A stretch of DNA of 15,003 bases from positions 1 to 15,003 of the forward strand of contig JBJXEH010000218.1 of NCBI GenBank assembly GCA_046153995.1, given 5' to 3'. The notes beneath the pieces are model-generated. The model searched no databases and was not told where the DNA came from. It was given only the letters and a program-made list of their open reading frames with translations. Below, in pieces: positions 12,676-15,003 of the stretch. Position 1 is the first letter of the stretch. The number at the start of each line of letters is the position of its first letter. The translations under genes were made by a program, and so were the position numbers. The DNA comes from SZUA-430 sp046153995 (lineage in GTDB: Bacteria > Pseudomonadota > Alphaproteobacteria > Micropepsales > Micropepsaceae).

Positions 12676-12850
12676 CTCGCTGTCATTCCGGCCGCTAGCG
12701 AAGCCCGCTGCGAAGCGGCGCGGCGCAGCTTGCGAGCCGGGACCTAGGAGAGCGGGCTCTGCACAGCAACGCGTGTTGAGACGCGAAGCCTGTTCTCCTA
12801 GGTCCCGGCTCTCGCTTCGCTACGCGCCGCTCGGCCGGGATGACAGTGAG
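12676..12850. repeat. 175-bp palindromic repeat element (MITE/REP-like)
   Basis: Outer arms CTCGCTGTCATTCCGGCC (12676-12693) and 12833-12850 are reverse complements with two mismatches. Inner arms of 18 bases, GAGCCGGGACCTAGGAGA at 12734-12751 and 12794-12811, are exact reverse complements. The left side has extra GC-rich sequence with GCTGCGAAGCGGCG. TGTCATCCCGGCC-type ends with an inner CCGGGACC are familiar from dispersed intergenic repeats of alphaproteobacteria. Its right arm runs into the 3' end of the antitoxin gene, supplying the stop codon. Confidence 0.8.
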
Positions 12851-13128
12851 GGTTTTAGCGCCCGCCTCACCGCAGCAGGCTCCCGTTGTACGACCTTCAA
12901 CAGTGACCGCGCAGCGCCCGACGGCGCTTTCCGGTGCTGCTCCCAATCCTGCACGACACGCGTCGACACGTCCAAAAGCGCTGCGAACTCGCTCTGACTG
13001 AGCTTCAGTTTCGCCCGAATTTTCGCGACATCCACGTCCGTGTAAATGCGCGCAGGCGCCGCCTCGCCCTTGGCGACGGCGACGGCTTCCTTCAGGCCTC
13101 TGATAAGCCGCTTGCCGAACTGTGTCAT
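12820..13128 (-). CDS. Xre-type antitoxin (NadS/HigA-like)
   Basis: 102-residue helix-turn-helix protein that neutralises the upstream toxin and probably represses the operon. The HTH lies at about 42-66 (KLSQSEFAALLDVSTRVVQDW), followed by APSGAARSLLKVVQREPAAV, a pattern shared with antitoxins of RelE-type pairs. The N-terminal helix GKRLIRGLKEAVAVAKGE and R27-I-Y are also typical. The start overlaps the toxin stop by ATGA. The normal end would be near residue 92; the last eight residues (LSSRPSGA) and the TAG come from a palindromic repeat element, so the C-terminus has been replaced. Confidence 0.9.
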   Translation of the reverse strand: MTQFGKRLIRGLKEAVAVAKGEAAPARIYTDVDVAKIRAKLKLSQSEFAALLDVSTRVVQDWEQHRKAPSGAARSLLKVVQREPAAVRRALKPSLSSRPSGA

Positions 13129-13466
13129 TGCTTCTCGTCCTTATGCACTTTCAAAAGTTCCTTGCAGAGCGCTTTCACCGTTTTACGCTCGTCAGCGGTC
13201 AAGTCGCTCTTCACGTTCTTCGCATACACGTCGATCAAATAGACCGGCATCGTCCCGCCGCCGAAATATGTTATCACGCGGTAGCCGCCGCTCTTTCCGC
13301 CGCCTTCGCGCGCGACCCTGAGCTTTCGCGCGCCGCCGGCACCCGGGATTAAGTCGCCGGCGGCGGGATTGTTTTCAAGCGTCAGGATCAAGGCTTCGCG
13401 TTCGCGTTGCGCAAGGGCCGCTTTCTTGGCGGCCCTTGCGAATGACGCAAGCAGGACAATTGTCAT
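13125..13466 (-). CDS. RelE/HigB-type toxin
   Basis: 113-residue predicted ribosome-dependent mRNA interferase. RelE-superfamily features: the N-terminal strand and helix VLLASFARAAKKA, the basic strand AGGARKLRVAREGGGKSGGYRVITYF at 43-68 carrying candidate catalytic Arg and Lys, and the closing PVYLIDVYAKNVKSDLTADER, as in HigB2-like toxins. Toxin precedes antitoxin, the HigBA order, and they overlap by ATGA. The ATG at 13466 is preceded by GAGGA only 4-5 bases away. The promoter described next suggests transcription begins almost at this codon, so the Shine-Dalgarno may not be in the mRNA. Confidence 0.9.
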   Translation of the reverse strand: MTIVLLASFARAAKKAALAQREREALILTLENNPAAGDLIPGAGGARKLRVAREGGGKSGGYRVITYFGGGTMPVYLIDVYAKNVKSDLTADERKTVKALCKELLKVHKDEKQ

Positions 13467-13475
13467 TCATTCCTC

Positions 13476-13504
13476 ACTATACGCCTAAAGCGTATAACTC
13501 TCAA
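13476..13504 (-). promoter_or_regulatory. Toxin-antitoxin promoter with embedded operator
   Basis: On the minus strand TTGAGA (13504-13499) and TATAGT (13481-13476) are separated by exactly 17 bases, a strong sigma70-type promoter. Between and overlapping the boxes is a perfect inverted repeat, TATACGC-CTAAA-GCGTATA at 13478-13496, suited to binding by the dimeric Xre antitoxin and blocking polymerase. Transcription would start near 13469-13470, three or four bases from the toxin ATG. Confidence 0.7.
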
Positions 13505-13664
13505 TAGCTGCCAAAATTGCCGGATCGCAGGCAGAGGGTTGACAATTGCCGCCAATCTGTTCTATATATGTTCTCACTCTGGCCGTCCAGCTCGGAACGG
13601 CTTTCCCGGGGCCTCCACTGAGCTCGCGCGGCTGCGACTTGAACCTTTTGGAACCCTTCGGCAT
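13485..13664 (-). CDS. Doubtful small ORF upstream of the toxin gene
   Basis: 59 residues beginning MPKGSKRFKSQPREL and ending CDPAILAAIESYTL. The latter half (SWTARVRTYIEQIGG) looks like a helical protein, but there is no ribosome binding site, third-position GC is lower than in the neighbours, and the stop lies inside the toxin-antitoxin operator. It could be a remnant of an older gene or chance. No family recognised. Confidence 0.22.
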   Translation of the reverse strand: MPKGSKRFKSQPRELSGGPGKAVPSWTARVRTYIEQIGGNCQPSACDPAILAAIESYTL

Positions 13665-13743
13665 CGGACCGCAGCGCGTCCGCGTGATCGCGTACGCCGT
13701 TTCGGATTTAGTCGAGCCTGTTGTCGTAGTTTGCTGGCACAAC

Positions 13744-13831
13744 GTTACACCGCAGTGCGAAGGGGCGTTACATGTAACGGCGATGTAGCACCGTTGTAAC
13801 GGCAAAAACGGCGGTATTCCGCCAACGTAAC
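13744..13831. repeat. Cluster of GTTAC/GTAAC sites with a perfect 14-bp palindrome
   Basis: Five GTTAC or GTAAC pentamers lie in 88 bases: 13744, 13767, 13774, 13796 and 13827. The second and third form CGTTACATGTAACG (13766-13779), a perfect palindrome. Three GTAAC sites are followed by GGC. GGCGG-TATT-CCGCC at 13810-13823 is a small hairpin inside the cluster. Together with the doubtful ORF this accounts for most of the gap between trmFO and the toxin promoter. It may be a regulator binding array, a structured RNA, or a decayed repeat. Confidence 0.55.
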
Positions 13832-13882
13832 GGCGTAGCGGCAGAATTTATGCTGTTTTGCTGCAAACGAGCGTGTTTTTCT

Positions 13883-13901
13883 ATTACGGGGACACTGTAA
13901 T
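13883..13901. repeat. Short inverted repeat at the 3' end of trmFO
   Basis: ATTAC at 13883-13887 and GTAAT at 13897-13901 flank GGGGACACT, three bases past the trmFO stop. The ATTACGGGGACA core resembles the repeats associated with REP-type tyrosine transposases in other proteobacteria, by memory only. No T-run follows on the minus strand, so it is a poor terminator. Confidence 0.35.
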
Positions 13902-13904
13902 GGC

Positions 13905-15003
13905 TTATTCCGCCGCTTCGCTCTTGCCGCCAAGCCACGCGTCCACGTCTGCAAGCGCGCGGCGGGACATCAGCTGCTTTTTCGCCCGGCCGCGATCTTT
14001 GCCCTTCACGTTCGGTGGCGGCGGCAACTCCGGCAGTAGGCCGTAGTTGATGTTCATCGGTTGGAACGTCTTCGCATCGGCGCCGCCCGTGATGTGCGCG
14101 ATCAGCGCGCCGAGCGCCGTCGTGCGCGGCGGGGACATGATGGTCTGGTCTGCGCGCTCAGCCGCCGCGAACCTGCCGGCGAGAAGCCCGATCGCCGCGC
14201 TCTCGACGTAACCCTCGACGCCGGTCATCTGCCCCGCAAACCGCAGCCGGGGCTGAGTGCGCAACCGCAGCTGCCCGTCGAGCAGCTTCGGAGAGTTGAT
14301 GAACGTGTTGCGATGCAGACCGCCGAGGCGCGCGAACTCCGCGCCCTCAAGCCCTGGGATCGTGCGGAAGATGCGCGTCTGCTCGCCGTGCTTCAACTTC
14401 GTCTGGAAGCCAACCATGTTGTAGAGCGTGCCCAGCGCGTTGTCTTGGCGCAGCTGCACGACGGCGTAAGCGCGGCGCCCTGTGTGCGGATTGGTGAGGC
14501 CCACCGGCTTCATCGGCCCGAAGCGCAGCGTCTCCGCCCCGCGCTCAGCCATCACCTCGATCGGCAAACACGCCTCGAAATAGGGCGTGTCCTTCTCCCA
14601 GTCTTTGAACGTGGTCTTCTCGCCCTCAAGTAGCGCCGCCACGAACGCGCGGTATTGCTGCTCATCCATCGGGCAGTTGATGTAATCGGCGCCGTCGCCC
14701 TTGTCGTAGCGCGACTGAAACCACGCCTTAGAGAGATCGATGGATTCCTTATGCACGATCGGCGCGATCGCATCGAAGAACGCAAGCGAGTCTTCGCCCG
14801 TCAGCGCACCGACCGCCGACGCCAGGGCCGGGGAGGTGAGCGGACCGGTCGCGATGACGACGTTGTCCCAATCGGCCGGCGGCAAGCCTGCGATCTCTTC
14901 GCGCGCGATCGTGACCAGCGGCTCGGCCTCAAGCGCCGCCTGCACAGCCGCGGAGAAGCCCACGCGATCGACGGCCAGCGCACCGCCCGCCGGCACTTTG
15001 TGC
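13905..15003 (-). CDS. trmFO: Folate-dependent tRNA (uracil-54-C5) methyltransferase TrmFO, C-terminal part (runs off the right edge)
   Basis: Makes ribothymidine at position 54 of the tRNA T loop using methylenetetrahydrofolate and FADH2. About 365 residues are present; the N-terminal FAD-binding segment, roughly 90 residues, is outside. The frame is open to the edge (HKVPAGGALAVDRVGF matches the family), so the GTG at 14994-14996 is an internal codon, not the start. Other signatures are SRYDKGDGADYINCPM, ACLPIEVMAERG (its Cys corresponds to the functional Cys226 of the B. subtilis enzyme), TLRFGPMKPVGL and FAGQMTGVEGYVESAA. The C-terminus ends with KKQLMSRRALADVDAWLGG. This TrmFO replaces the SAM-dependent TrmA used in E. 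coli. Confidence 0.96.
   Translation of the reverse strand, partial: HKVPAGGALAVDRVGFSAAVQAALEAEPLVTIAREEIAGLPPADWDNVVIATGPLTSPALASAVGALTGEDSLAFFDAIAPIVHKESIDLSKAWFQSRYDKGDGADYINCPMDEQQYRAFVAALLEGEKTTFKDWEKDTPYFEACLPIEVMAERGAETLRFGPMKPVGLTNPHTGRRAYAVVQLRQDNALGTLYNMVGFQTKLKHGEQTRIFRTIPGLEGAEFARLGGLHRNTFINSPKLLDGQLRLRTQPRLRFAGQMTGVEGYVESAAIGLLAGRFAAAERADQTIMSPPRTTALGALIAHITGGADAKTFQPMNINYGLLPELPPPPNVKGKDRGRAKKQLMSRRALADVDAWLGGKSEAAE

Noticed and set aside
13745..13954. 69-residue minus-strand frame with repeated CRY motifs
   Set aside because: The periodic residues come from GCCGTTAC nucleotide repeats, and it overlaps the end of trmFO in another frame.

Overview
The window is about 15 kb of GC-rich bacterial chromosome. 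It is densely packed with genes on both strands and has no phage or plasmid backbone. The organism is most likely an alphaproteobacterium, and the flavour is Caulobacterales/Hyphomonadales-like. This is inferred from the gene set (lipB, a single-domain siroheme synthase joined to an APS-reductase-type cysH, isovaleryl-CoA dehydrogenase, folate-type trmFO, bfd-bfr), high GC at third positions, frequent ATGA start/stop overlaps, and several genes with no visible Shine-Dalgarno. No genus can be fixed from the sequence alone.

Left third (1-5045). A truncated lipB (-) diverges from a two-gene sulfur assimilation unit, cysG (dehydrogenase/chelatase half only) and cysH, which overlap by ATGA. An orphan ribbon-helix-helix protein and a three-helix membrane protein follow. 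They converge with a minus-strand operon of mgtE (Mg2+ channel) and ivd (leucine breakdown), again joined by ATGA. A tRNA-Leu(GAG) lies just upstream of mgtE on the same strand, with a perfect 24-bp palindrome between them.

Middle (5046-9212). This part holds an iron storage pair, bfd-bfr, with a possible Fur-like operator. It is followed by a pair of heptamer tandem arrays that are inverted copies of each other and then a bidirectional terminator. On the minus strand there is a secreted Asp/Arg/Phe-repeat protein with a PepSY-like C-terminus, and then two tandem paralogous predicted outer-membrane barrel proteins. The paralogs share an almost invariant charged block after the barrel and end in unrelated tails. 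A large imperfect inverted repeat lies beyond the first paralog.

Right third (9213-15003). This is the most accessory-like part. It has three copies of a dispersed GC-rich hairpin repeat (one inside a 107-bp element with 11-bp perfect terminal inverted repeats), a 28-residue single-helix peptide with a strong ribosome binding site, and a P-loop kinase broken by a one-base frameshift. Two unrelated exported proteins follow, then an ATGA-coupled pair (a Rossmann/deoxyribosyltransferase-like protein and a GFA-family zinc protein). A 175-bp palindromic element supplies the last codons of an antitoxin gene. The toxin-antitoxin operon is of RelE/Xre type, and its promoter, operator and start codon are packed so tightly that a nearly leaderless mRNA is predicted. 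A region rich in GTTAC/GTAAC motifs separates it from a truncated trmFO (-) at the right edge.

No complete, clearly new multi-gene system can be shown here. The best candidates for novelty are the tandem barrel paralogs with swapped tails, the folded repeat elements, and the coupled deoxyribosyltransferase-like/GFA pair.
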